NCBI RefSeq assembly: GCF_002115725.1
Contig: NZ_JFKD01000009.1
Coordinates: 124,001 to 188,000, forward strand
DNA from: Marivita cryptomonadis
GTDB taxonomy: Bacteria > Pseudomonadota > Alphaproteobacteria > Rhodobacterales > Rhodobacteraceae
Reading direction: 5' to 3'
Length of the DNA: 64,000 bases
Within the stretch, counting starts at the first letter, position 1, and each line of letters starts with the position of its first letter. Made by a program: the position numbers and the translations under genes. This document shows, piece after piece, positions 17,208 to 27,300 of the stretch. The notes beneath the pieces are model-generated. The model had not been told where the DNA came from, did not search any database, and saw only the letters and a program-made list of their open reading frames with translations.

Positions 17208-18356
17208 ATGACTGTGCTTGATCCCCGGTTGGCGGATGTCAACAAACCAACGGCCGAAGCACGAGGGCTTCCTAATGCGCACTACACCGATCCCGACAAG
17301 TTCATCGAGGAACGGGACGCGCTTTTTGGTGCTGGATGGGCCGGGCTGGCCGTGGCGTCCGACGTGCCCGAAATCGGCGACGCGGTTCCGATCACCTTTC
17401 TCGACATTCCGCTGCTTCTGATCCGGGGACGTGACAATGTCGTGCGGGTGTTTCAGAATATCTGCCGTCATCGCGGCATGATCCTTGTGTCAGAACCCCG
17501 CAGGATCGAAGGGGCCATCCGCTGCCCCTATCACTCGTGGTGCTACAGCACGCAGGGACAATTGGTTGCCACGCCCCATGTCGGCGGGCCGGGCTTCAAT
17601 TCCCATAAGGACATGGACCGCGCCACGCTAGGGCTGATCGAAGTGCGCAGCCATGTCTGGCGGGATGTCGTCTGGATCAATCTTTCAGGCGACGCACCGG
17701 CGTTCGAAGACGCGATGCGTGATGTGATTGCTCGCTGGGCGGATTTTGAAAAACCGCTGTTTCACGGAGGCGATGACAGCCGATTCACTCTGACGGTTGA
17801 TAGCAATTGGAAACTGGCCGTCGAAAACTATTGCGAAAGCTATCATCTGCCATGGGTCCATCCAGGGCTGAACAGTTATTCGCGGCTCGAGGATCACTAT
17901 AATATCGAAATCGAAGGAGTAACGTCGGGACAAGGCACATTGGTTTATCGCCAATTGCAAAGCGACACAGGTGCCGTTTTTCCCGATTACGCTGATTTGG
18001 ACCCGAAATGGGACGCTGGTGCGGAATACCTTTCGATTTATCCAAATGTCCTGCTGGGCGTGCATCGCGATCATGCTTTTGCAATTATCCTACGCCCGAA
18101 CGGCCCGAACCAGACCGAAGAATTCATCCACATTTACTATGCCACTCCGGATACCGACATTTCATTGAGACAGAAAAACGCCGAGCAATGGAAAGTCGTT
18201 TTTGAAGAGGACATCTTTGTGGTCGAAGGCATGCAGCGCGGTCGTCGTGCTCCGGGTTTCGATGGCGGACGGTTCTCGCCGGCGATGGACGGCCCGACGC
18301 ATTGCTTTCATAAATGGGCGGCAGGCCGCATCACACGCCACCAAAGCCAAGCGTGA
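17208..18356 (+). CDS. Rieske non-heme iron oxygenase, alpha subunit
   Basis: 382 residues. The Rieske cluster ligands are C86, H88, C106 and H109 (CRHRG and CPYHSW). The catalytic domain follows with the mononuclear iron histidines H213 and H218 in ENYCESYHLPWVHPG. This arrangement resembles GbcA-type oxygenases that demethylate quaternary amines such as glycine betaine, but the substrate is inference. A GGAGG before ATG 17208 fixes the start; the frame is open further up to 17115. No reductase gene is adjacent, so electrons must come from elsewhere. It overlaps the next small gene in a GTGA junction. Confidence 0.88.
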   Translation: MTVLDPRLADVNKPTAEARGLPNAHYTDPDKFIEERDALFGAGWAGLAVASDVPEIGDAVPITFLDIPLLLIRGRDNVVRVFQNICRHRGMILVSEPRRIEGAIRCPYHSWCYSTQGQLVATPHVGGPGFNSHKDMDRATLGLIEVRSHVWRDVVWINLSGDAPAFEDAMRDVIARWADFEKPLFHGGDDSRFTLTVDSNWKLAVENYCESYHLPWVHPGLNSYSRLEDHYNIEIEGVTSGQGTLVYRQLQSDTGAVFPDYADLDPKWDAGAEYLSIYPNVLLGVHRDHAFAIILRPNGPNQTEEFIHIYYATPDTDISLRQKNAEQWKVVFEEDIFVVEGMQRGRRAPGFDGGRFSPAMDGPTHCFHKWAAGRITRHQSQA

Positions 18357-18586
18357 CCGAAGCCTTGGATCAGGCGCTGTTGGCAGCGCATGCGCAAAAT
18401 GATCACCTCGCTTTGATCGCGCTCTATGAACACGCCGCCGAGGCCACATCAAACGAGCCCGCCCGCGGGTTCTTCCTGACCCAGGCTTATGTGTTCGCGT
18501 TGGATACAGGCGATGCCCGAGCGGATCGTCTGAAAGACGCGCTGGTCGCGCTTGGACGTGACACCCCTGCCCCAAACGATCCTTAA
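18353..18586 (+). CDS. hypothetical small protein coupled to the oxygenase
   Basis: 77 residues from a GTG that overlaps the oxygenase stop (GTGA), which implies translational coupling. It is mostly helical with alanine-rich TPR-like helices ([23 protein letters not shown]). No family recognised. Its TAA shares four bases (TTAA) with the stop of the convergent gene. Confidence 0.6.
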   Translation: MTEALDQALLAAHAQNDHLALIALYEHAAEATSNEPARGFFLTQAYVFALDTGDARADRLKDALVALGRDTPAPNDP

Positions 18587-19389
18587 ACTGGCTGCGCGTT
18601 CCCCTGCTCTGCCTGAATCGACGGAATGCGCACCTGGTCATAAAGATGCCAGGTGGCATGGCCCAAAAGCGGCAGAGCCACCAACAACCCAAGAAATCCC
18701 GGCAGCAGGGCAACGAAGGTCACGATTGCGATAAACGCGCCCCAGCCCAGCATGAGCACGGGCTGTGCCATCACGAATTGGAAAGAGGTGATCATCGCGG
18801 TGACAAAGTCGATCTCCCGGTCCAAAAGCAACGGCAGCGCGATCACCGTGATATTGAACAGCAATATCGCGAATAGAGCACCTACAAAGGTGCCCACGGC
18901 AAGCATCATCAGCCCGTTTGGTGAGAGATACACATCAAGGGATGTCGAGACATTGGTCATCGTGCTGAGGCCCAGAAACAACGCGAAAATCATGTGTGCG
19001 AGGAAGAACCAGAACAGGAAGACCATGATGATGATCGCGCAGATGGATGGCAATTGTCGGCGGGACTGTTGCAGGACGACGCCGAAAATCTCGGACGCGA
19101 CCAAAGGATCCCCGCGTTCGAGCCTGCGGCTGACCTCGTAGAACCCGACCGCCGCAAAGGGTCCGATCAGGGGAAACCCGATTGCCGCCAGAACAAGCCA
19201 GTAGGTCGTGCCCGTCCAGACTGTGATCCACAAAATCGTCCAGCCAGCCAGAACATAGAACCCGGCAAAGACCAGGGCATAGCTTGGCGCGCGAGTCAGG
19301 TCTTTCCAACCGCGCCGCAACGCCGTTCGCAACATATCTACCGACACAGGTTCCAGTGTCGGCACACCAAGTTTTGGGGTCTCCCTCAT
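18583..19389 (-). CDS. DUF2189 domain membrane protein
   Basis: 268 residues with about six hydrophobic segments, among them [43 protein letters not shown] (the DUF2189 signature region) and a C-terminal segment with [20 protein letters not shown]. The function of DUF2189 proteins is not known; related proteins occur with respiratory genes in alphaproteobacteria. GGGAGGATGGC before the ATG at 19389 fixes the start. Confidence 0.85.
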   Translation of the reverse strand: MRETPKLGVPTLEPVSVDMLRTALRRGWKDLTRAPSYALVFAGFYVLAGWTILWITVWTGTTYWLVLAAIGFPLIGPFAAVGFYEVSRRLERGDPLVASEIFGVVLQQSRRQLPSICAIIIMVFLFWFFLAHMIFALFLGLSTMTNVSTSLDVYLSPNGLMMLAVGTFVGALFAILLFNITVIALPLLLDREIDFVTAMITSFQFVMAQPVLMLGWGAFIAIVTFVALLPGFLGLLVALPLLGHATWHLYDQVRIPSIQAEQGNAQPV

Positions 19390-19545
19390 GCCATCCTCCC
19401 AAGCATGACGTTCGCGCCTCTGTATGAAATCGACACAACACAGGTTTGGCAACACGTTCCTGACAGAGCCACGTGCAGCGATGCGTGGCCGCATCGCTGT
19501 TTTTCCTTCACCGGAACATCGTCCACCGGGTGTGAAAAGGCGAGA

Positions 19546-20670
19546 TCAGTCGGCGCGCGCGTCGGCGCGGGACTTGCCCGACACGTTCATAGCAAGGGTG
19601 GCCGCCATGAACGGGTCAAGATCGCCATCCAGCACACCCTTGGTGTCCGAAGTTTCATGCCCGGTGCGCAGGTCTTTGACCATCTGGTAGGGTTGCAGAA
19701 CGTAGGATCGGATCTGGTTGCCCCAGCCTGCATCGCCCTTCGCCTCGTGTGCGGCATTGATCGCTTCGTTCCGGCGATCAAGCTCCATCTGGTAGAGCCG
19801 CGATTTTAGCGCTTTCATGGCGATATCGCGGTTCTGGTGCTGAGACTTTTCGGAACTGGTCACGACGATCCCGGTCGGCATGTGGGTGATCCGTACAGCC
19901 GAGTCCGTGGTGTTCACGTGCTGACCACCTGCCCCGGATGAGCGGTAGGTGTCGATGCGGATGTCGGACGGGTTCACTTCAATCTCGATATTGTCGTCGA
20001 CCACCGGGTAGACCCAGACCGAAGAGAATGAGGTGTGGCGCTTGGCGGCGCTGTCGAAGGGCGAAATCCGCACTAGACGGTGGACGCCAGATTCCGACTT
20101 GAGCCAACCATAAGCATTGGGACCCGAGATCTTGTAGGCGGCAGATTTGATACCCGCCTCTTCGCCCGGAGTTTCGGACTGCAGTTCAACCTCGTAGCCA
20201 TGTTGTTCCGCCCAGCGAACATACATCCGCGCCAGCATATTGGCCCAGTCGCAGCTTTCGGTGCCGCCCGCACCCGAGTTGATTTCAAGGAAGGTGTCGT
20301 TGCCATCGGCCTCGCCATCAAGCAACGCTTCAAGCTCTTTCTTGGACGCCTTGTCCGCAAGCGATTTCAGCGCGGTCTCGGCATCTGCGATGACTTCCTT
20401 GTCATCCTCCATCTCGCCCAGTTCAATCATTTCGACGTTGTCGCTGAGGTCTTGCTTAATCGAGGTGTAAGTCTCGATGGCGTCGACCAGCATTTGACGT
20501 TCGCGCATCAGTTTCTGCGCGGCTTCTGGATTGTCCCAAAGGTTTGGGTCCTCGACACGGGCGTTGAACTCCTCCAGACGATGCTGGGCGGTTTCCCAAT
20601 TCAATCGCTGCGCCAGCAATTTCAGGGATTTTTCAATCTGTTCAACGGTGTTCTGGATTTCAGCGCGCAT
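19546..20670 (-). CDS. prfB: peptide chain release factor 2
   Basis: 374 residues. It releases finished chains at UGA and UAA. The stop-recognition tripeptide SPF is in [16 protein letters not shown] and the catalytic GGQ in [20 protein letters not shown]. The gene reads in one frame from ATG 20670, so the programmed +1 frameshift found in many prfB genes is absent here. The PBP1A gene lies 98 bases upstream on the same strand. Confidence 0.96.
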   Translation of the reverse strand: MRAEIQNTVEQIEKSLKLLAQRLNWETAQHRLEEFNARVEDPNLWDNPEAAQKLMRERQMLVDAIETYTSIKQDLSDNVEMIELGEMEDDKEVIADAETALKSLADKASKKELEALLDGEADGNDTFLEINSGAGGTESCDWANMLARMYVRWAEQHGYEVELQSETPGEEAGIKSAAYKISGPNAYGWLKSESGVHRLVRISPFDSAAKRHTSFSSVWVYPVVDDNIEIEVNPSDIRIDTYRSSGAGGQHVNTTDSAVRITHMPTGIVVTSSEKSQHQNRDIAMKALKSRLYQMELDRRNEAINAAHEAKGDAGWGNQIRSYVLQPYQMVKDLRTGHETSDTKGVLDGDLDPFMAATLAMNVSGKSRADARAD

Positions 20671-20768
20671 TGGCGATCCTGTATGCTCGGGCCTTGGTCA
20701 GACTTGGTGATAGACCAGCCACGCCGCCCCTTCAAGGCAGCGCGACCGGCGCGGTCGACATGGACGGA

Positions 20769-23321
20769 TCAGTACAGACCACCAGAGCTGAGCGTGCCGA
20801 ACGAAGCTTTCGGACCGACGATCGCCGTGCCACCGCTGGATGTGGTGACCTGTTTGGACGGTTGACCGCTCGAGTTGTACAGTTCGAAATTTGACCCCAT
20901 GGCAAAGCCACCATCGAATTGGATGCCAAAGATCGGCTGTTCGCCTTCGCGGAAACATTCCGCCACCACGTTGTCGCCGCTTGCGCCATCCGACAGACGG
21001 GCACCGGTATTGCGGTCGATCTTGATGAACTCACAGCTTTCCGGTGGGCGGAAGGCGCTGCCACCGTATTTGGCCACTGCCTTTTGCATAAAGGCGTTGA
21101 AAACCGGTCCACACATCCCACCGCCAGACGCCCCGCGTCCAAGGCTGCGCGGCTGGTCGTAACCGATATAGCAGCCCGCCACGATGTTCGACGTAAAGCC
21201 AACAAACCACACATCTTTGGCGTCGTTGGTCGTGCCGGTCTTGCCCGCAGTCGGTACAGGCAGGTTTACAGTGCTGCGCGCGGTGCCCCGTTCGACCACA
21301 CCTTCCATCATGGATGTAAGCTGATAGGCTGTCACGGCGTTCATCACACGCTCGCGGTCACTGGTCACTGTGGGGCCACGACCCGGTTGCAAGCTGGCCA
21401 GCGTGCAGTCTTCGCAGACGCGCTGGTCGTGGCGATACACCGTGTTGCCATAGCGGTCCTGCACGCGGTCAACCAATGTCGGCTCCACCCGCTCACCGCC
21501 ATTGGCGAACATCGCGTAAGCGGCCACCATCTTGTAGAGCGTGGTCTCATCCGCTCCAAGAGAGTTGGCAAGCACACGGCCCATATTGTCATAGACCCCG
21601 AACTTCTCGGCATAGCTCGCGACCACATCCATGCCGACCTCTTGGGCCAGACGGATGGTCATCAGGTTGCGCGACTGCTCGATACCGGTGCGAAGTGGCG
21701 TCGGGCCATAGAACCGGTTGGAGGCGTTCTGCGGGCGCCAAATACCTTGCGGCGTGTTGATCTCGATCGGGGCGTCGACAACGATGGTTGCAGGCGAATA
21801 GCCACTGTCCAGCGCTGCGGCGAACACAAAGGGTTTAAAGCTCGACCCCGGCTGACGCTGTGCTTGTGTGGCCCGGTTGAACACCGAATGCTGATAGCTG
21901 AACCCGCCCTGCATCGAGATCACACGGCCCGTGTTCACGTCCATCGCCATGAACGCGCCCTGCACTTCCGGCACCTGACGCAATGTCCAGCGAATGAAAC
22001 TGCCATCGCTGTCCGAAGTCATGCGGCGGACATGCACCACATCCCCGACAGCAAGCAGGTCTCCGGCCACCTGCCCCTTGCGGCCAAGCGATCCGTCATC
22101 GTTGCGCTTGCGTGCCCATTGAACGTCGTTGGCTGGAATCCAATGACCGTCCTCATCATCGGGAACACCTTCGATGCCGATCCGCGCATCGTTTGTGCCA
22201 AGCTCAAGCACAACCGCCGGATACCACGGGTTCTCAAGCTGGATATCGCGGGCAATGGTCACGGCCGACAATGCTTCGCGCCATGTATCGGTGCTGGCCA
22301 GTTGTTCCGCCGGGATGGTCAGGCCAGAGCCACGCCAAACACCTTGGGAGCGGTCATAGCTTTCCAAAGCACGCTGCAGCGCGTCTTCCGCCTCGACCTG
22401 CAGTTCGGGGTCAAGCGTGGCCCGCACACTGAACCCGCCCGAGAAAAATTCACCCTCGCCGAAATCTTCGCTCAGTTGACGGCGGATTTCATCGGTAAAG
22501 TAGTTGCGCGGCGGCAGCGCATCGCGGAACGGCACATAGTCTCCGTTCTGGACCGAGCGCAGGGGCATGGCGACCTCGGCCTCATAGGTCGGTTTGTCGA
22601 TATACCCGTTCTCGTACATCTCTTTCAGTACGAAATCCCGCCGCGCCAACAGGCGCTCCTTGCGGCGCACCGGGTGGAATTCGGAGGGTGCCTTGGGCAT
22701 CGACGCAAGCGTTGCGGCCTCGTGCGGGGCGAGTTCGACCAGCGATTTGTTGAAGTAGGTCTGCGCGGCAGCGGTCACGCCATACGAGTTTTGCCCGAGG
22801 AAAATCTCGTTCATGTAAAGCTCGAGGATCTTGTCCTTGCTCAACGTCTCCTCGATGCGTGAGGCAAGGATGATTTCCTTGATTTTGCGCTCGACCCGGC
22901 GGTCACCGGAGAGCAAAAAGTTCTTCATCACCTGCTGAGTGATGGTCGATGCACCGCGCACATCACGACCACCCGACGCAACGGCATCCACCGCAGCCGC
23001 CGCGATACCGCGCAGGTCATAGCCTTGGTGGGTGTAAAAATTCTTGTCTTCCGCCGAAATGAACGCCTGCTTAACCAGATCGGGTATTTCGTTCGCCGGT
23101 GTGAACAGGCGACGTTCCTGCGCGAATTCGTCGATGATACGGCCTTCGCGCGAATAGATGCGACTGATCGTCGGCGGGGTATATTGTGCGAGGCTTTCGT
23201 GGCTGGGCAGGTCACGGCCATACATCCAGAACACGCCGCCCACGCCAAGCGCCACCATCATCATCCCCATGGTGACAAGGGTGAAGATGGCTCCGAAGAA
23301 CGACAGGATGAATCTGGTCAC
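20769..23321 (-). CDS. mrcA: penicillin-binding protein 1A (bifunctional)
   Basis: 850 residues. An N-terminal membrane anchor is followed by the glycosyltransferase domain (ISAEDKNFYTHQGYD with the catalytic Glu, GASTITQQVMKN, RKIKEIILA), an OB-like linker, and the transpeptidase domain with the active serine in GSSFKPF, the SRN motif, and KTGTTNDAKD. It polymerises and cross-links peptidoglycan in the periplasm. It lies just downstream of the amidase gene on the same strand, so two cell-wall enzymes and prfB form a cluster. Confidence 0.95.
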   Translation of the reverse strand: MTRFILSFFGAIFTLVTMGMMMVALGVGGVFWMYGRDLPSHESLAQYTPPTISRIYSREGRIIDEFAQERRLFTPANEIPDLVKQAFISAEDKNFYTHQGYDLRGIAAAAVDAVASGGRDVRGASTITQQVMKNFLLSGDRRVERKIKEIILASRIEETLSKDKILELYMNEIFLGQNSYGVTAAAQTYFNKSLVELAPHEAATLASMPKAPSEFHPVRRKERLLARRDFVLKEMYENGYIDKPTYEAEVAMPLRSVQNGDYVPFRDALPPRNYFTDEIRRQLSEDFGEGEFFSGGFSVRATLDPELQVEAEDALQRALESYDRSQGVWRGSGLTIPAEQLASTDTWREALSAVTIARDIQLENPWYPAVVLELGTNDARIGIEGVPDDEDGHWIPANDVQWARKRNDDGSLGRKGQVAGDLLAVGDVVHVRRMTSDSDGSFIRWTLRQVPEVQGAFMAMDVNTGRVISMQGGFSYQHSVFNRATQAQRQPGSSFKPFVFAAALDSGYSPATIVVDAPIEINTPQGIWRPQNASNRFYGPTPLRTGIEQSRNLMTIRLAQEVGMDVVASYAEKFGVYDNMGRVLANSLGADETTLYKMVAAYAMFANGGERVEPTLVDRVQDRYGNTVYRHDQRVCEDCTLASLQPGRGPTVTSDRERVMNAVTAYQLTSMMEGVVERGTARSTVNLPVPTAGKTGTTNDAKDVWFVGFTSNIVAGCYIGYDQPRSLGRGASGGGMCGPVFNAFMQKAVAKYGGSAFRPPESCEFIKIDRNTGARLSDGASGDNVVAECFREGEQPIFGIQFDGGFAMGSNFELYNSSGQPSKQVTTSSGGTAIVGPKASFGTLSSGGLY

Positions 23322-23435
23322 GGCGTGCCCCTATTTCAGTTCTGTACCCCTACAAAATTAGGGGCGCTTGGTCAAAACACATTGCCGTTCGAACCGGCAG
23401 TCGGTTGCCTATGACGCAGGGTCACGGCGCGATGG

Positions 23436-24653
23436 TCAGTTCCGTCTAAGCGGCGCGAGCGCCCGATCTTCGTCTCGCCACGCGATGATGCCATCCCGAA
23501 TGCCTGCCGCCATGCCCTGACGCCAAATCGGATCGCTCAGGTTCTTGAGATCTTCCTCGGTCGACAGAAACCCCACTTCCAAAAGCACCGAGGGAATATC
23601 TGCAGCCTTGAGCACCGAGAACCCGGCGCTGCGCAAAGGCCGCTTGTGCACTCGGCCCACCGCATTGCGGATCCCGTCCAGCATGTGTTTGGCCAACGCC
23701 TCACTTCGGGGCGCATTGTCCAGTCTGGCAAGGCTCATCAGCACATTGGCAACCCGGTCATCGGATTGGCTGAGGTCGATGCCAGCCAGCAAATCGTCCC
23801 GGTTGTGACGTTCCGCCAAAGCGGCAGAGGCGGCATCGGACGCCTCATCGGACAGCACATATACCGCGGCCCCCCGCGCCTCTCCCTCGGCAAGGGCATC
23901 GGCGTGCAATGAAATGAACACGTCAGCTCCGGCATCGCGCGCAGCCGCCACGCGTGCTTCAAGTGACACGAAATAATCGCCATCACGGGTCAGCATCACA
24001 TCGAACCCACCCGCTCGCCGCAAAACATCCTGCAATTCACGCCCGAAGGTCAGCATCAGATCAGCTTCGGTGATGCCATCGCGTTCGGCCCCCGGATCAA
24101 TGCCCCCATGGCCGGGATCCAGCACAATGCTGACCCGGTCCGGATCGCGCGGCGGCACGGTATCGACCACTGCGGGTGCAGGCAAATCCCAGCGCGGATC
24201 GCGGGGTGCGCCCGCCGCCAGGTCAAAACTTGCCTGGTCGGTTTGCTCGAGCCGTATGGTGATCGTGGCACCGCCATCCGATACATCCGTCACGAGTTCG
24301 GCGCTTTCAACGATCAGCGGCTCTGCCAGATCAGCCACAAGACGCGACCAGCCGGGGCGATACCCGCCCATACGGACGCCAGCGATCCTGTCAGACTTGT
24401 CCAGCGCAGACGGATCGGCATCTGCCCACTGGACCTCACGGAAATCCATCACAAGACGGTTCGGGTTCGTCAACGTAAAGATCCGCCACGGAACGCCTTG
24501 GCTGATCTCAATCCGCAACTCCGATCCACCCCACCGATCCTGTACGTTTCCTGCTTCGAACCGCGCCATTGCGCCAAGCTCTTGCGACAGAGCAGGCCCT
24601 GCCAGCACGCCAGACAGCACAAACGCCAAAATCCGTCTCAAAACACCGCTCAT
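23436..24653 (-). CDS. N-acetylmuramoyl-L-alanine amidase with AMIN domain (AmiC-like)
   Basis: 405 residues. A signal peptide (cleavage near GPALSQE) leads to an AMIN domain of about 110 residues that binds peptidoglycan, a linker, and an Amidase_3 domain with zinc ligands in VLDPGHGGIDPGA, the Glu of GITEADL, and FISLHADAL; the catalytic Glu is in LLEVGFLS. It splits the peptide from MurNAc during daughter cell separation. It is 114 bases upstream of the PBP1A gene on the same strand. Confidence 0.94.
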   Translation of the reverse strand: MSGVLRRILAFVLSGVLAGPALSQELGAMARFEAGNVQDRWGGSELRIEISQGVPWRIFTLTNPNRLVMDFREVQWADADPSALDKSDRIAGVRMGGYRPGWSRLVADLAEPLIVESAELVTDVSDGGATITIRLEQTDQASFDLAAGAPRDPRWDLPAPAVVDTVPPRDPDRVSIVLDPGHGGIDPGAERDGITEADLMLTFGRELQDVLRRAGGFDVMLTRDGDYFVSLEARVAAARDAGADVFISLHADALAEGEARGAAVYVLSDEASDAASAALAERHNRDDLLAGIDLSQSDDRVANVLMSLARLDNAPRSEALAKHMLDGIRNAVGRVHKRPLRSAGFSVLKAADIPSVLLEVGFLSTEEDLKNLSDPIWRQGMAAGIRDGIIAWRDEDRALAPLRRN

Positions 24654-24730
24654 TTACTCACCTTGGCCTCTGACCGGACCTTTAAAGCAATCGTACCGGA
24701 TTCGCCGCGTCGAGGACAGTGTGGATACGG

Positions 24731-25888
24731 TCAGGTGATATGACCCTCCGCGCGCATGAACCGTTCAAGCCGATCCAGACCTTCAAGGATATCCGCAGTC
24801 GCACGCGCATAGGAAAAGCGCAGCGTTCCGCCCCCCCGAACCGGATCGAAATCAAGCCCCGGCGTGACGGCAACACCTGCCTCGTCAAGAATGGCGCGGG
24901 CAAATGCGCGGCTGTCATCTGTCAGATGCGATATATCGGCATAGACATAGAACGCCCCGTCAGGCGGCGCGATCCGGTCAAACCCTGCCTTGGGCAGACC
25001 TTCGATCATCAGGCGACGGTTCTCGCGATAGACCGCCATGTTGGCTTCCAACTCATCGCCCGCATCCATCGCCGCCAATGCGGCAACCTGCGCGGCATGG
25101 GGCGCACAGATGAACATGTTTTGCGCCAGACGCTCCACCTGGCGGACGTTTTCGGGCGGCAGAACAAGCCAGCCGACACGCCACCCCGTCATGCTGAAAT
25201 ACTTGGAGAATGAATTGATGACGCAGACATCATCGCTGATTTGCAACGCTGTTACCGCTTTGTGCTCGTATTCGATGCCGTGATAAATCTCGTCCGACAG
25301 GAACGCAGCCCCCTTGTCTTGCGCGGCTCCGATCAGCGCTCCCAAAGCATCCTTGCCAAGCATTGTACCGGTCGGATTTGCGGGCGAGGCCACCATCATA
25401 CCTTGATAGTCGATCCCCTTCAGATCGGACGGTTCCAACTGATACCGGGCCTCCGCGCGGGTTTGCACCTCAAGCGGTATCAGGTCGAGCGACTTCATGA
25501 TCTGGCGGTACGACGGATATCCGGGTGCTCCAAGCGCGATCCGGTCGCCCGCATCGAAGAGCGCCGAAAAGGCAAGGATGAACCCGCCCGACGATCCCGG
25601 TGTCACCACAACGCGCGCCGGATCAAGATCGACATCGTACCAATCCCCGTAAAGCCGCGCGATCCTCTGGCGCAGAGCGGGAAGCCCCAAGGCCACCGTG
25701 TATCCCAGCGGATTGTCGCTCATCGCGTTTTGCAATGCCTGACGGGCGAAGGCTGGCGCTGGGGTGCCCGGTTGGCCCACTTCCATATGGATAATGTGAC
25801 GTCCAGCCTCCTCGGCCTGACGCGCGGCTTCCATGACATCCATCACGATAAAGGGATCAACCGCCCCACGGCTTGAGTTCCGCATCAT
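24731..25888 (-). CDS. PLP-dependent aminotransferase, class I/II
   Basis: 385 residues. Motifs: GQPGTPAP near the N terminus, VVTPGSSGGFILAF, the ASPANPTGT loop, SDEIYHG, and the PLP lysine in SFSKYFSMTGWRVGW. It resembles aspartate/aromatic-type aminotransferases of the AspC branch; the substrate is not clear. Two ATG codons in tandem (25888 and 25885) follow GGAGAG. Divergent from the M48 gene. Confidence 0.88.
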   Translation of the reverse strand: MMRNSSRGAVDPFIVMDVMEAARQAEEAGRHIIHMEVGQPGTPAPAFARQALQNAMSDNPLGYTVALGLPALRQRIARLYGDWYDVDLDPARVVVTPGSSGGFILAFSALFDAGDRIALGAPGYPSYRQIMKSLDLIPLEVQTRAEARYQLEPSDLKGIDYQGMMVASPANPTGTMLGKDALGALIGAAQDKGAAFLSDEIYHGIEYEHKAVTALQISDDVCVINSFSKYFSMTGWRVGWLVLPPENVRQVERLAQNMFICAPHAAQVAALAAMDAGDELEANMAVYRENRRLMIEGLPKAGFDRIAPPDGAFYVYADISHLTDDSRAFARAILDEAGVAVTPGLDFDPVRGGGTLRFSYARATADILEGLDRLERFMRAEGHIT

Positions 25889-25941
25889 TCTCTCCGTACA
25901 GTGTTGGGGGCAGACCTAGGGGCGAAGACAGGGCAAGGTCA

Positions 25942-27279
25942 ATGTATCATACAGCATTGCATTTCTTGCGGGTGACAGGCCTCGTTCTGTGCCTGACAGC
26001 GCTGATTGGCGCATCGTCCGCACGCGCGGTGACTTTGCTGCGCGATGCCGATATCGAATACGCACTCAAGCAACTGGGCGCTCCGGTTCTGCGCGCGGCA
26101 GGGCTTAGCCCGAGCCAAATCCGTATTCTGGTGATCGACGACAGCACTCTGAACGCCTTTATCGTCGATACGCAGCACATCTTCATTCACTCGGGCCTGC
26201 TGACCAAGTTGGAAACCGCCGCACAGGTACAGGCCGTCATCGCGCATGAGGCGGCGCATATCTCAAACGGTCATATCGCCCGGCGTCTTGGTAACATGCG
26301 CACCGCACGGACTGCGGCAGGGCTTGGCATGGTTCTGGCTGCTGCGGCGGCTGCCGCTGGTAATGGTCAGGCAGCAGTCGGGCTTGGCCTTGGGGTGCAG
26401 TCTTCGGCGATGCGCAACTTCTTGGCACACACCCGCGCCGAAGAATCATCAGCCGACATCAGCTCGATCCGTTATCTTGTGCGCGCAGGCATCGACCCAC
26501 AGGGCGCGATCGAGGTCCAAGACCTGTTCCGGGGACAAGAGGCGTTGGCCGAAACCCGGCAAGATCCGTATATGCGCTCTCATCCCTTATCACGTGACAG
26601 ATTGCGCGCCTTGAAAGGCCTGGTCGCCGGGGCATCTGCGCAAACGGAGCCCGACCCCGCCGCGGATTACTGGTTCGCCCGTGCAAAGGGCAAACTGACC
26701 GCATTCACCCGGGCACCAAGCTGGACATTGCGTCGCGCGGACAGCAGCGGTAGCGCGGATATTGCGCAAATGCGCAAGGCGGTCGCCTATCACCGCCAAA
26801 GTGATCTTGGTCGCGCGCTCAGCAATATCGACGCTGCCATCTCAGCCCGCCCGAACGATCCATTCCTGCGCGAACTCAAGGGCCAGATCCTGCTGGAATC
26901 GCGTCGTGCCTCGGATGCTGTGAAAGTGTATTCCGCTGCTGCCCGCCTCGCCCCCCGCGAACCGTTGATCCTTGGCGGATTGGGGCGGGCGCAGCTTGCT
27001 GCGGGCAACGCGCAAGACGCGCTCAAGACATTGGAAGCCGCACGCGGCCGCGATTTCAGCGACACGCGCATCCTGCGCGATCTGGCCACTGCCTATGCCA
27101 AGACAGGGCAGAACGCGATGGCGTCGTTGGTCACTGCGGAACGCTACGCGGTTCAAGGGCGGTTCAAGGATGCCGCCATTCACGCCAAACGGGCCGAAGG
27201 TGCATTGCCGCGCGGATCCGGCCCATGGCAACGTGCGCAGGATGTGCTAAGTGCTGCTCAACGCGCGGCGCAGCGCTAA
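25942..27279 (+). CDS. M48 family metalloprotease with TPR repeats (BepA-like)
   Basis: 445 residues. A signal peptide (residues 1-29, ending ARAV) puts it in the periplasm. The protease domain has the zinc motif HEAAH at residues 102-106, with the third ligand in the EESSADISSIRYL region. After residue 230 come TPR repeats (the run LGRALSNIDAAISARPNDPFL and following). This is the layout of BepA, which handles outer membrane protein assembly. ATG 25942 is chosen because it begins the signal peptide; the frame is open 69 bases further upstream. Confidence 0.9.
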   Translation: MYHTALHFLRVTGLVLCLTALIGASSARAVTLLRDADIEYALKQLGAPVLRAAGLSPSQIRILVIDDSTLNAFIVDTQHIFIHSGLLTKLETAAQVQAVIAHEAAHISNGHIARRLGNMRTARTAAGLGMVLAAAAAAAGNGQAAVGLGLGVQSSAMRNFLAHTRAEESSADISSIRYLVRAGIDPQGAIEVQDLFRGQEALAETRQDPYMRSHPLSRDRLRALKGLVAGASAQTEPDPAADYWFARAKGKLTAFTRAPSWTLRRADSSGSADIAQMRKAVAYHRQSDLGRALSNIDAAISARPNDPFLRELKGQILLESRRASDAVKVYSAAARLAPREPLILGGLGRAQLAAGNAQDALKTLEAARGRDFSDTRILRDLATAYAKTGQNAMASLVTAERYAVQGRFKDAAIHAKRAEGALPRGSGPWQRAQDVLSAAQRAAQR

Positions 27280-27300
27280 GCCTGATAACTGGAGACCCAC

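Noticed and set aside
20919..22862. 647-residue plus-strand frame inside the PBP1A gene
   Set aside because: Long antisense shadow in GC-rich DNA; His/Arg-rich, no domains, and PBP1A is unambiguous.
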